Source: Cristatella mucedo
Taxonomy: Eukaryota; Bryozoa; Phylactolaemata; Cristatellidae
NCBI GenBank assembly: GCA_009760855.2
Contig: WPIO01000103.1
Coordinates: forward strand, 50,001-114,000
Direction: 5' to 3'
Length of the DNA stretch: 64,000 bases
Shown here piece after piece: positions 10,860 to 35,243 of the stretch. The translations under genes were made by a program, and so were the position numbers. The notes below the pieces were generated by a model. The model searched no databases. It was not told where the DNA came from and saw only the letters and a program-made list of their open reading frames with translations. The stretch's first letter is position 1. Every line of letters begins with the position of its first letter.

Positions 10860-12202
10860 CGCGTCGTCTGCAGCGGAAGGGGGAGGGGCAGGGAGACTGT
10901 CGGCTACCCTCCCTCGACAGACACCACAATGGCTACTCGAAGACATCGGCGACAGAGATTTATCGACGACTAGGGCTCGCGCGTAATCCTCCGAGCTTCT
11001 CGCCAGCTCCGGTGGCGCCGACCGTTTGGTGCAAACTAATTCTTAAAGGAGCTGCATCTTGCAAAGAAATGAACGAGCTGTTCATGGTGGTTGGCGCCGG
11101 CTTCCACTTCCACCGGATCGCACGCTACGTAAGCTAAGTTTTCGGTCTCGGTCGTTCGACCGTCGGCGGCGACGAGCGGCGAGAGAAGAGCGAGCGGAAC
11201 ACGAACCGGGAGCGCCGCCCGTTCGACCGCAGCTTAGCACTCGACTCGACTCGACCGGAGGCTTCGACGTGTCGGTCTCGCTCCTGACCGTCGCCGAGCA
11301 CTTTTGGAAGCCGTGCGACTTTGCTGACGCCGCTAGCGCAGGCATTCTCGGCGGCGCACGGTGCGGAGGCCGGAGCGTCGGTGATGACGACCCTGCTATT
11401 GAGGCTTGCCCTCCGGCTACCAATAAAAATCCTTTAAATATAATGATACACATCGAAACGACACTACACAATCTGTCCGAATTGGCAACGCGAGGGCCGA
11501 CGCCTTTTCTGCTGGGCGCAGATGGGCTCGGCAGAAACGCCAGCCCGCAGCCAGACGTACACGACAGACATTTACAACTAAGCAGAGCGGGCGTCTGAGG
11601 CCGAGGCAAGGGCGGGCGCTGCGGCGAGGGTGTGGGCCGCCGTTCCCGCAGCGCCAGCACCGCCCTGCCGGCAAACGCTTGCCGCCCATGAGCAAATCTC
11701 GGTGCCGCCCCCTCGGCGGTTCTGCGTCCCAGCTCGAACTCGCCAACCGCCTCTTGACTTTTATCCGACGCGGACCGTCCGAGAGGAAAAGACATTGGAC
11801 GTTCGCGGGCGGCGAGGTCAGTCGAGGTCATGCGACGGCGGGCGCCAGGCGGCGCATGCCGTCGCCACATGCATTAAGTAAATGAGCAACTGAAAGTGAG
11901 CGGTCAGTCGATCGCCCGCGGGTTCCTTCTTCGTCGGCATCGGGCCGTCGTGCGTAGTAGCGTCAGCTATCCGCTGCCACCACCTTCAGGCCCGCCCCAG
12001 CGTCGGTCCGTTTTCGCTGCCGCCGCCGGCCCTGGCTCGTCCGCCCTTGACCGTCGTCGGCCGCGTCTCGGCTCGCTTTTCGTGCTCGGGCGCGAGCGGC
12101 TTCGAGAGCATTCCGGCGTCTTCTTTTTCATCTCACGTGCACGTCCGCCGGAGCACGCATCCGCCGCCGGAGCACGAAGCCGCGCTGCCGGGGCGGCGGC
12201 GC
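10860..12202. other. CpG-rich 3' flank of the islet gene
   Basis: GC- and CpG-rich sequence follows the islet stop codon on the minus strand and must include the 3' untranslated region. I see no clear AATAAA-type signal on the minus strand in the first 300 bases. Open frames on both strands here (for example 11,059-11,598 plus) are Arg/Ala/Pro-rich and mutually overlapping, and I assign them no gene. Confidence 0.5.
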
Positions 12203-25011
<12,809 letters not shown>

Positions 25012-25039
25012 GTGAAATGCCGACCGTATCCGCGGAGAT

Positions 25040-25085
25040 GAGTAGCCACTACGCCGCAGACGCCCAGGCGGGCTCTTATAGCTGC
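25040..25085 (-). promoter_or_regulatory. TATA-like core promoter of islet
   Basis: CTATAAGAGC is read on the minus strand at about 25,072-25,081, in a GC-rich context about 65 nt above the predicted start ATG. If it is used, transcription would start near 25,045-25,050 and leave a 5' untranslated leader of only about 40 nt. No transcript evidence is available. Confidence 0.5.
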
Positions 25086-28000
25086 CCCGCGAACCTCCCG
25101 GATCACGCCCACTGACGTCAGTCGCGCTTCGGCGCCATTGGCGGAGCCGCGACGAACTCGCTCCTGAGTGGCTCGCTCTCTCACAGGATGGCGACGGCGC
25201 ACAGCGGCGGCGCTAGGCGGACTTGCCCGTCGGAGACGGTCTGTCAGCGAATAGCAACGCACCGGCGTCTGGGTTTCGAACCGCCGCCGCACGTGTGCAC
25301 GGCGAAGCAGAGCGGGGAGTGCTCGTGGAGGGTGGCGAGTCGGCTCGCGACTGTCGGTCGTTGCTACCGAGTCTCTATCTAAATACCGACCGGATGATCG
25401 ATAAGGACGGGGCGAACCCCAAGTTCGGCCTGTTGCCCGCGGGCGGGCGGGCGGCCTCGAGCCTGAGTCGGGGCGCCGGCGGCAGTCGCCGCATGCACAG
25501 CACCCGTCGACCTGCCGCCCCGCCTCCGACTCGAGGCCCGAGTGGAGGGCAGCTTGCCGAGTAGGAGGCTTGCACCTGGGAGGGGGGGGCAGCGTCGAGG
25601 CAAGGCCGTCGATCGCTTGATGCCGCCGCCGCCTCTGCCGCCTCGCGAGCTCCCGTTCACTGCGTTTGACCTCGCTACGAGGTTACCTTCGCTTCGGCGC
25701 CATCGCCGGGCCGATTGCCGAACCGGTTTCGCTTTGCTCTCCGAAATGGCAAGCGACAAAAACATAGTTTCCAGCACTCTTCTTCTTAGATAAGGGCAGA
25801 ATGAATAGACGCGGGACGGAACGGACAGAACGTAGCGTCGGTTCATTTCGCACAGCGTACCGGGTCGATAAAAGCTCGATGCCGGAAGCGCCGGCGCGTG
25901 GACGTGGTAGCCACAGGCGGAAGAACGAACAGCGACCAGTTGCGTCCTCAGTTGGTGTTTATAGTAAGTTAACGCGTTCCGTTCAGAGAGGATCGTACTA
26001 TAACTTATACGCTCAAGTGCGGTCGTCGAGGTGATTAGTCTTATAGTAATAACAGCCAGCTTAACGGTGGCTTTCGTGACTCGAGCTGCTTGCTAAGCGT
26101 ACGATCGACCCAACGCTGCGAGCTAGATGCTGCCGCATAACGAGGCCCTGAAATCAACTGGAAAGCCTCATTGTAAGACCAAGTTACGTCACCATGGAGG
26201 CCGGGAAGATTGTAACATGAGCAGTTACTCTTTCCTGCCAGCTCGAAAAGAAAGATCGGTCTAGAGCAGCCAGGGCGCTACCGCCGGGCGGAAAACGCAC
26301 CCAGGCTCGGTGGCCAGCTGAAGGAAGAGACGTTCTGTTTGGCATCGTGCCAATTGTAGCGGCTGTCTCAAGTCCCTCTCCTCACGGCTTATCTGCGAAT
26401 AGCGAGCTCTCAAAGAAGGAGGCGGGATTGAATTTCGGTGTCGAACGTACCTGTCGGATGCCTCAGCCGACGCTGCGTAGCGGTCTGGAGGCCGTAGCGC
26501 TGGTGCAGGCGTCGTTGCGGACTTGCTGCTAGAGAGGCGATTGTGGCGTCCAGCCAGCGACTCTCGCCGAAATATGCCCCGAAATATCATCTAGACAGCG
26601 CTAGCTTTGAGTACCGTGTCGCCAATAAAAACTCACAAATAGTCCGCTCGACAGTGGTTCGAGGCCGCCGAAGAAGCGTTTTTATTGAAACGGGGTCCGG
26701 TCGTGCCCGAAGGATGGGACCAGCCTTCTCGGTCTCGGCTCGGTCCCAGCTCACTTTCGTCGCGCCGCTTTCGGGGCTTTCATTGCGGCTGCGCTGCCGA
26801 GGCCATGCGGGTTGGCTGATGCGGCTCGGCATGCCGCCCCAGCGGTCCTAGATAGATCCACGCCGGCGGAGAGTCTCGAGTGACGCTCTCGGCAAACGAG
26901 GCACAATGACCTCGTCGTCGGACGCGAAAGTCAGATGTGCGCCTACCTCTGCGTAGAGCTAGGTAAGTTTGTGAAAGCATGCTATTGGAGACGGTCGGGA
27001 AACGTTAAACAAAACTCAGAGGGCGCCGCTCGCTTTGAGAGCTCCGGCTGGGATGCTCGTCCGAGCCGCAGGCGGGATGCTCTCTCTTTTGCTTTCTCTC
27101 TCTCTCTCTTTCGCTCTCTCTCTCTCTCTCTCCCTCTCTCTCTCTTCACCTTCGCCGCCACCCGAGGCACGCGAACGAGCGATGGCGCGCCTTCAGAGGG
27201 ACGGATTTGTTGAGTCCGGCGGTGCATGTAGGCTAGATAGATAGCCGGCCAGGTAGTGCACGCTTTTGGCGTGTTTCGTAGCAGTTGCTTATCCGCTGTA
27301 ATTCCTTGGGAAAATATTTCCGTCGCCGATAAACCCTTCGAAAGGGCCAGATTACCTTTGCTCCAGCGGCGAATAATCGAGCAGGACGGAACCGCGGCAC
27401 CGGGGCATTGATAAACGGATTACGGCTCAATCAAGCCGCCATTATAATTCGGTTACCGGCGGGCGCCTGGCGAAAAGTCACCGCGGTGCGGTGTCGATAA
27501 CGAAGTAAAAGCGCGCTCGCGCGAAGACGCCCGAAAGCGCATCACTTACGCACTCGGCGAGCGCTCGCCAAGTGTCGCCTGGGATTCGCCGCCCGGGAGC
27601 TGCTCGCTCGAAGCCAGTGCTGCGGTCCGCCCTCCCAGCCGCTGCGCCATCTCGCTCCCGCTGATCGACCGAAATCGCCCCAGGTACTCGCGCGTCGCCC
27701 ACACGCCCGCCCGCCGCCGAAAAAGAACCTTACACAGGTGGCCTGCCCGTCGGCGAGTTTTCTATCGTTGGCCCCGCCTATCTGGTGCCGCCACCTTGTG
27801 AGAATGGCGGTAGTTTCGGCCGAGCCGTGCTCGCGACCGCCACCGCACGGTGGTCGCAGCGAAGCGCTCGCTCGCGAGGGAGGGAGAGCTCCCGATTCCT
27901 CGGCTCGGCGACACTGGCAGCTCAGAAGCGGTGCCGAGTTCGGCCACGTTCGAAATTTTGGAGGGACTGCGAATAAAAGCTGCCACCGCTTTTCAACGTT

Positions 28001-29360
28001 CCGATGCAGGAACTCAACAGCGTGTTAAGGACGTAATTTAAACGTGCCAATAAAGTAGTGCACTATCTTTCATTCGGGTTCAACGTTCGCCAGTAAAGTC
28101 ACAAGAAATAAAACTAGGGCAAGACGACCGGTAAGGGTCCTTGATCATTATCTCACACTTCTTCCGATGCCACATTTTACTCCACATTTTACTCACGTGG
28201 TGTGCGTTTTTTTACGTCACGACAGAACTAGGCCGAAGCGCAGCACTCGCGACGGCGCTAGTCTCAGTCGAGACTCGACGAATACTTGCGACGCCTGAAC
28301 CACGGCACCAGCACGGCACCACGGCCTGTGGGTCGGGCACCAAAACATGCAGGTAAGCTGACGGTAGCACGAACACGTACTAACAAGGCAGTGACAAAGA
28401 GCGCTCACAGTCTTAGCATATAAAGTCCTTATCCATAACGTCGACCGACTATTCCATAACGTCGACCGTCTATTCGGCAGCAGCATAAACTTATGGCCGT
28501 TCAAAAGCGGCCAAGACGTACACGAACAGCTCGGCGGTCTAGAGCATCTAAAGCTCTCTGGCCTAGAACACCAACGGCTCCGTGGCCTAGAGCTAACAAG
28601 TCGGCTTAAGTGCCAATGCCGAGTCCGGACCAACAACAGCATACTGCCATCTCAAGGCGTCGGCTTTATCTAGCCTTAGGCAGAGACAATCGCATAATCA
28701 GTCCGTTCCTAGCCGTTACAACTCAGGAACCGGAAATAATGATTATCAGTCGCAATCTGGCGGGTTTACCTCGGGCTGCCGTTTCAATACCGATAGTATT
28801 AGGTAGACGTCTCGACGGAAATGATTAGGTCGAAGAAAGGAGGCGTCTCGCAGAGGCCGCGGTAAAGCCGCCGCCGAATCGGCGTAGTATTCCAATACTG
28901 GGCCTCCACTCTGGACTGCACCCCACAAGTCTTTCGCAGCGTGCGAGTCTCTCGCAGCGTGCGAGACCTCACGAGAACTCGTGGAAAACCAACTGGCCGG
29001 CCGGCTTCACTGGATTCATAAGCGCGCCCTCTGGTGGCCCACTTGGACTCGTGTGACTGCGAAACTTTAGGTGTCCGTTTGAGGAATCGAGGTATATGCA
29101 CTCGAGAGTGAGGAACTCGGGCACAGTTGGCCATGGAGCCGCAGCATGAACTCCGACCTTAACTTCGGGCTAATAGCCGGAAGTGCGCGTAGTCCTCTGG
29201 AGGGTGACTTCAAGTATCGTGACGACATCTGGAAGAGCATACTCGCTCACATGTCATTGTTTGAACTTGTCAAGAATTTTCTTTTTCACGCGTCTCCTCG
29301 TGGCTTGTGGCTAGTGTAACCGGAACACCGGATGAAATGGTGCATCGTCTGCTGACTCAC
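25086..29360. other. Upstream flank of islet, no gene recognised
   Basis: CpG-rich to about 28,000, with a small (CT)n tract at about 27,086-27,145, then lower GC. A tandem duplication of TTCCATAACGTCGACCG lies at about 28,430-28,470, and CTCGCAGCGTGCGAG is repeated near 28,940-28,965. Open frames on both strands overlap and have no recognised domain. The region is the likely place for islet enhancers. Confidence 0.5.
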
Positions 29361-29364
29361 ATCG

Positions 29365-32290
29365 TTTAATAATAATAATAGTAATAATTTTGTCTAGCAC
29401 CCTCAGAAAACCTAATCTTTGTCTACGCACTTTACATATGTTGCAAAAGAAGCATGATCGAATGGTTAGTGTTAGCATGCTCAATTTCAACAAGCATTAT
29501 ATGGTTAGAGGTGACATGCACAGTGTCAACATGCAAATATGGTTAGTGACAGTGTCAGCTCACATGAGCACAAAGAAGACGATCACAAGGACCAACTAAA
29601 TATCATAATAAACATGTGAGTTTTTAGACTTCTTTTTAGTGTCATCATGTCAGGGAATGTCGTGACGTCCGTCGGTAGTGAATTCCAGGCTTTGGAAGCA
29701 TACGAACTAAAGGCACGGTCTCCGAAGGACTTGAAGCTCATACGAGGTGTAGCTAAGCGGCTAGATTGTGAAAAGCGGGTGGTACGATGCCTAGCCTGGT
29801 GAGGAAGTAGGGTCTGATAAGTAGGGTGGAGCCAGAAAATGACGGGACGTAAAAGTGAGTGGTTGGACCTTGAAGTCAATGAGCTGCTTGACTGGAGCCT
29901 AGTGCAGGTCGGCAAGAAGTGCTGTGATATGGCAACTGCGACTCTCACGACACACAAGTCTGACTGCAGAGTTTTGCACCAGCTGTTAGCGCTTGAGTGC
30001 ACAGGCCGGTAGACCAGTAAGCAGTGAGTGACAAATGTTGAGACGGGATTTCACAAATGCATGGACTAATTCAGATGTAGTATTCCTGTTTAAACAAGCC
30101 CGAATTTGAGCAATGTTGTAGCTGCAGGTAGGCAGACTTGAATGTAGAGCTGATGTGGTCGTCTTATGAAAGGTCACTTTAAAGCAGGATTTTGTGCAGA
30201 TTCAATAGGAGATATGCTGGCAGAGCCGACTGTGAGCGGTATGCTTTCGATTTCAAGGTAACGCGTGGTTTGCCCATAACTAGTAAAATATGGGCAAACT
30301 GAGACTGTTTGGTTTTTATCATCATTCAATTTAAGAAAGTTTGCTGCCATTCATATGCGGACGTCATCGATACATGCAGCAGGGGAGTTGAGAGAATTCG
30401 ACGTGCTGGAGGGCTGTGAGGGATCAAAGAAAAGGTACAAATGGGTGTCGTCGGTCATGTAGAAGTGAAAGCCGAGGTTGTGCCTTGCAATCAAATCGCC
30501 AACTGGAAGAGAGTACAAACCCTGAAAAGAATCGCACTAAGCACAAAGCCCTGAGGTATTCCATAATTCAGTGGTTCCTCGAATGATCTTTGTCCGTTCG
30601 CATCAACACTGTGGAGTCTCCCACTGAGGTAGGACCTGAACCGTTGCAGTGTAGTAAATACCAGTGATTCCAAGACTAGATGAGGGGAGCTCGAGAAGGA
30701 CTTGGTGATCGATAGTATCGAAGGCGGCCAAAAGATCGAGCGAAACAAGCAGAGAGCCTCTACCCAAGTCTGCATTCTTAAGAAAGTCGTTAAACACCCG
30801 AAGCAATGTTGACTGAGAAGTGATTAGCTTTAGAACTAGAGTAGAACTTACTAGCAAGGTTTGAAGTTTCAATTTATGAGTTCAGCTGGTCTCGTTGCAG
30901 CGACTTTGATAGGAACGATAGTAGGAAGAGTGGATGGAAGTTGCTTAAGTTCTCTTGGTTCTAGTGTTTCTTTCTTGGGTAGTGGCATGACTACAGCCTT
31001 TTGAAAGGTGCTAGGATACGACTTGAGGCTCATGAGATAACTATGCTGTTAGTTATGCATGGCAGCAGCAGATCCCTTCAACGTAGAAGACGGGCAGTGG
31101 GTTTAGGGTGTAGAGCAGTGGTTCTCAAACTTCCTAATGCCGAGATCCTTTAATACAGTTCCTCGTGTTGTGGCGACCCCCAAACATAAAAGTATTATGT
31201 GCGAAACGTGGAAATGCGTGTTTTCCGATGGTCTTAGGTGACCTCTGTGAAAGGGTCATTCGACCCCCAAAGGGGTCGCGACCCACAGGTTGAGTACCGC
31301 TGGTCTAGAGGATTAGCTGTCTTCTTTGATTGGGCTACGAACTTCAGTGACTTGAGGTCACTCGTGGCCATTCCGAATATAGACATCGAGGCGCTGCACA
31401 GAATTGAGGGACATGATACCGTAGAGGATTCTGCCACCCTAGGGATGATATCCCTTATCGTGCTTATTTTGTTGATAACGAAGCTATATAAGCGATCAGC
31501 CAGATATCCTTGGAGAGGTTAAGGAGATTGTAGATCTTAGACATCTGCATTTTTGGATTCTGCATCTGTGATTAAACAATTTTTTTTTTTATAGAAGATA
31601 GACTTTGCCTTTGATAGGATCGATTGGTACGATCTATAGTAGTCCCCTCGTACGCCTGTCGATGGACAGTCAGTCCCGATCTTGTGTATGCTTTTTCAAG
31701 CTAGCGCTTAGTAGACCCAGCTATTTTAAAGTCTTCGGTAAACCATAGGCATTCTTGGTGAGAGTTCACAGTTCATTCAGAGGTGCAAAACCGTCAAACC
31801 TGACAGCTAGAGTCGTGCTACAGCATTTTAGCAATGATGACATATCAAAGGAGGTTTGAGCAGCTGGGACGAAGAAGATATTCTCGCGGGGACAGCGGCA
31901 ATTTCCAGGGTCTTGAGGTTTTGCGATTTATTGGTGACTTTGGATGAAGAGGAGGGCGCACACTGTAGACTGAAAGAGATCCGTGTGTGGTCAGATACGC
32001 AGAATTATGAAATGATTGGTGATCATAGCATGCACTAGTAGGAGAAAATTTGGTCGAGTGTGTGCGCCTTGATGGGAGTAGGGTCACCAACGTGAGCCAC
32101 TAGAGAAAACGAGTCAGTCAGTGAACGAAATTCGGTGCTGAAGGCTATACGAATGCGTTATAATGATTTGTTATTCTTTGCCCACCAAACTGCACTGCGG
32201 CACAAAGTAGAGAGCAAAACTTCCAGTAAAGTATTGATTATCGGTGTTCTGAGTTTATTTTAATTCTCGTACTTATACCGCTCGCCAAGG
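29365..32290 (-). mobile_element. LINE relic, minus orientation, split by a SPIN-like element
   Basis: The longest LINE remnant here. Read on the minus strand from 32,290 down, it holds an endonuclease or linker part (SDHTRISFSL and KVTNKSQNLKTLE near 31,850-32,000), then SLKFVAQSKKTANPLD near 31,320. The SPIN-like insertion follows, then LNPLPVFYVEG, SLLVSLDLLAAFDTIDHQVL (30,603-30,872), YGIPQGFVLSAILF, SELVHAFVKSRLNICHSLL and GDRAFSSYASKAWNSLPTDV (29,583-30,002). The 3' tail with an AGGTTTTCTGAGGGTGCT-like segment and ATTATTATT lies at 29,365-29,430. Stops and frameshifts are frequent. Motif order and tail fit the CR1/L2 group. Confidence 0.85.
31116..31302 (+). mobile_element. SPIN-like non-autonomous hAT element, copy 2 (nested)
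   Basis: The 187 bp element starts CAGTGGTTCTCAAAC and ends GGTTGAGTACCGCTG, flanked by 8 bp near-duplicates (GTGTAGAG at 31,108-31,115 and GTCTAGAG at 31,303-31,310; 7 of 8 match). The interior parallels copy 1. It interrupts the LINE reading frame between the codons for NPLD and TLNPLP, so it inserted after the LINE. Confidence 0.9.
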
Positions 32291-32582
32291 AGCGTCTGCC
32301 GCCTGTAGCTAGGGGCAATTATCCCTAATTTCTCCTAGCTCCCTTGCTTGGTAGGCGCTACGCTGGTTTCTACAATTAGTCTCGTTGTATGTAGCGAATC
32401 GCACAGTTTTGAGCCCACTGGATGACCTTTCTTATTAGTTTTAATTATTACAGAACCAAATCGCAAGTTCGGACGTACATTCAATGGCTAAAAGATGTCT
32501 TAGGCTAATAAGTCACAGGTAGTAAACCTTCAGGGATGTAGTGGCATATAATTTGCAAAGTGAGTCGGAGGGTCTCAGAGTC

Positions 32583-32816
32583 ATGGGGCGGCGGTTGTGT
32601 CACTTACCGGTCAGTTTTGTCATACTTACTTTTTGTTTCATATTTGCACTTGTCACCTATCTTCGCGGCGATCGAAAGTCGAAAGTAGAAGCCGAAGAGG
32701 CGCATAATAAAGGCCAAGACAGAGCGAAAACAAGTGCGTGCCGTGCAACTGCACCCGCCCCGCGGAATGCCTTAGGTGCCGACTTAGACTTGGTTCTAGT
32801 TTCCGTATCAATTTAG
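32583..32816 (+). CDS. Candidate small membrane protein or first exon
   Basis: An ATG-started frame of 77 codons begins MGRRLCHLPVSFVILTFCFI, a basic N-terminus followed by about 20 hydrophobic residues. It continues as a charged tail (GDRKSKVEAEEAHNKGQDR) and stops at TAG. The design is that of a signal anchor. A weak donor (CAA|GTGCGT near 32,730) would allow it to be exon 1 of a longer protein, but I find no partner exon. It could also be chance; no family is recognised. Confidence 0.25.
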   Translation: MGRRLCHLPVSFVILTFCFIFALVTYLRGDRKSKVEAEEAHNKGQDRAKTSACRATAPAPRNALGADLDLVLVSVSI

Positions 32817-32991
32817 CTTTGCGCTCCCATTTTGCTAAGTATATTTTGAAACGAGGCTCTTCGCCTGTGCCTCTGTAAGATGCGAAGCGCTGGCGACTCG
32901 TTTACGTTCACTCCGAGGTTAACACGACAGCTGGATAGCGAGATGACCGACAAGATCACACGCGGTGGAAGTTCCTACGGCTGGCTCAACC

Positions 32992-33119
32992 GTAAACCCT
33001 AAGCCCTAAACCCTAAGCCCTAAGCCCTAAACCCTAAACCCTAAACCCTAAACCCTAAGCCCTAAACCCTAAACTCTAAACCCTAAACCCTAAGTCGTAA
33101 ACCTTAAATCATAAACCCC
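32992..33119. repeat. Plant-type telomere-like interstitial repeat (CCCTAAR)n
   Basis: About 18 units with strict 7 bp period. Most are CCCTAAA or CCCTAAG and the last few degenerate (TCGTAAA, CCTTAAA, TCATAAA). On the other strand they read TTTAGGG or CTTAGGG. Animal telomeres are usually TTAGGG with a 6 bp period. Confidence 0.9.
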
Positions 33120-33129
33120 TTTATGATGT

Positions 33130-33559
33130 TTTTAATAAGACATACTATGCTAAGACAAGCTATGATGAGTGGCATTTTAAAAATATCAACGGAGATATCT
33201 TACGAATTGTTGTATTCAGCTGCAACGCACACTCTCATACTTAAAATTAAATATCGAATCACGCATTGAATTGTGAAAGGTTAAGCTTTTGGTCAGCACG
33301 TCATAGTCTTATGTACTTAAACAATGTGGAGATTTCTCTCGTTGGGACTTATAAAAATGGAGAGATGGATCGGAAAAATCATTCTTAGCGACAGTCTGCC
33401 TGCCGGTGAATTATTACGCATCCGCCAAGCGAAGCTACGTAGGTAAATTCATTGCCTTGCTTTTTGCTAATATCGGTTCAGAAGTCCGAGCAAATAATGT
33501 TCTCCTGCAATGTTATACTTAGGCTACTCCATAGCTATTTATGTCTATGATTTATAGTT
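33130..33559. other. AT-richer spacer
   Basis: I see no gene, element or repeat here beyond scattered AT-rich stretches. Confidence 0.5.
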
Positions 33560-34990
33560 TTTTATAATGATAATAATGTTAGTACATTTGCATAGCACTC
33601 TCGGATATCTTGATCTCTTTCTAGGCACCTTACGTGAGCTCGAAAGGAAGCATATCAGCATGGTTACTGCTAATGTATGTGCGCAGTGTCGGTAAACATA
33701 AACACGCGAATGACAATTCACAAATGCCCAGAAAATGCTGTGAAGCAAATGCGACCTTTTTTTGGCTCCTTTTTTTGAATGCCAAGTCAAGGGGTATCGT
33801 GACGTCAGTCGGGAGTGAGTTCCAGGCCTTGGGAGCATGAGAACTAAAGGCACGGTCTCCAAAGGATTTGAGGTGGCAACTAAGACGTTCACAACGGAAA
33901 CGCCTGGCTGCAGACTTTTGCACCAATTTCAAGCACCTAGTTGAATGGGGTGGAATATCTACAATTAGTGAGTTCTGTAAGTCGTAATGGGCCATCCTGA
34001 ATGCGTTGACTAACTTGGATGTGATTTCCTGGTGTAACAAAGCTCAAACTTTTAACATTTTGCGTGGCTGAAAGAAGGCAGACTTGACTCCGGAGCTCGT
34101 CTACTCGCCTAGTGAAAGGTCACTTTCGAAAAAGACACCCAAGTTTAGTGCAGATGCTGCAAGGGATACGCTGGCAAAACCAACTTTGAGCGACAATTTT
34201 TTCGATTTCTGAGCTACGCTAGGCCCGCCAATAATTAGAAAGTTGGTTTTATTGTCATTCGATTTCAGAAAGTTTGCCTGTATGTAAGTGCAGATGACAG
34301 TCATACATGCATCAAGGGAGATCTGAGACAGTTTGATGGGCTGGAAGGCTTAGAGGGTTCACAGCTTAGGTATGTCAAATGCATAGAATATAGAAGCCTG
34401 GATTGTGCTTGGCGATTTCATTGAAAAGAGATACATTACAAAAGAAATAGACCAAGCACAGAGACCATGGATACCCCGTATTTTAGGCTCACCTGGTGAT
34501 TGTTTCCCGCTGACATCAATTCTCTAGTCTCCTACTGAGACCTGATCTAAACTACTGCGAAGCACTTCTACTGAATCCCATGCGAGATCAGGGGCATTCG
34601 AGAAAAGTTTAGCGATCAATAGTATCAAATAATTCCAAAATCTCATAAAAACCAGGCACAGAGACTCTACATAGTACCTAAGTCTGTATATCTGAGAAAG
34701 TCGGCATGCATCCGAAAGAAATAAGGACTCAGTTGAGTGGTTAGCTCTAAAACCTGCCTGGCACGGCTTAGGTTTAAAATTTCGATATGTAATCTAGGTG
34801 TTCTCCCACTACTTGTTCCAGTATTTTGTTACGAATGGCAGTAGCCAGACTGGGTAGGGGCTGCTTAAGTTCTAGTGTCAACTTCTTAAAGTAAAGAGAG
34901 ACATAACAGCAAGCTTTTAGGAGAGTGCAGGGACAAGACCTGTCGCCGCTAAGAACATATTTAGTGTGTTAATTATGCATGATCACAGCA
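33560..34990 (-). mobile_element. LINE relic, minus orientation, with internal deletion
   Basis: The minus strand shows DNKTNFLIIGGPSVAQ and LGVFFESDLS (34,101-34,304), then CLKLVQKSAARRFRCERLSCHL joined directly to KSFGDRAFSSHAPKAWNSLP (33,630-34,040). About 50 residues present in sibling copies are missing at that joint. The 3' tail with AAGGTGCCTAGAAAGAGATC and ATTATTATC lies at 33,565-33,630. Confidence 0.8.
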
Positions 34991-35142
34991 GCATCTATGG
35001 ATCTTAGACGGAGTGCGAGGATGCTACTCACATCATTCACTGGGTCCTGGCGCTTCTGCCATTTATGTGCTTATGCGTGCTGACGCTAAGCACGTTGCCG
35101 CTAATCGTCTCGCCAGGCTTTCCTTAGAGCATAAATATGGAG

Positions 35143-35143
35143 C

Positions 35144-35242
<99 letters not shown>

Positions 35243-35243
35243 T
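35143..35243. repeat. (GA)n microsatellite
   Basis: About 100 bp of nearly pure GA. From here to 36,700 I see no gene. A moderately CpG-rich stretch at 35,590-35,880 has an open frame of 98 codons without recognised features. Confidence 0.95.
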
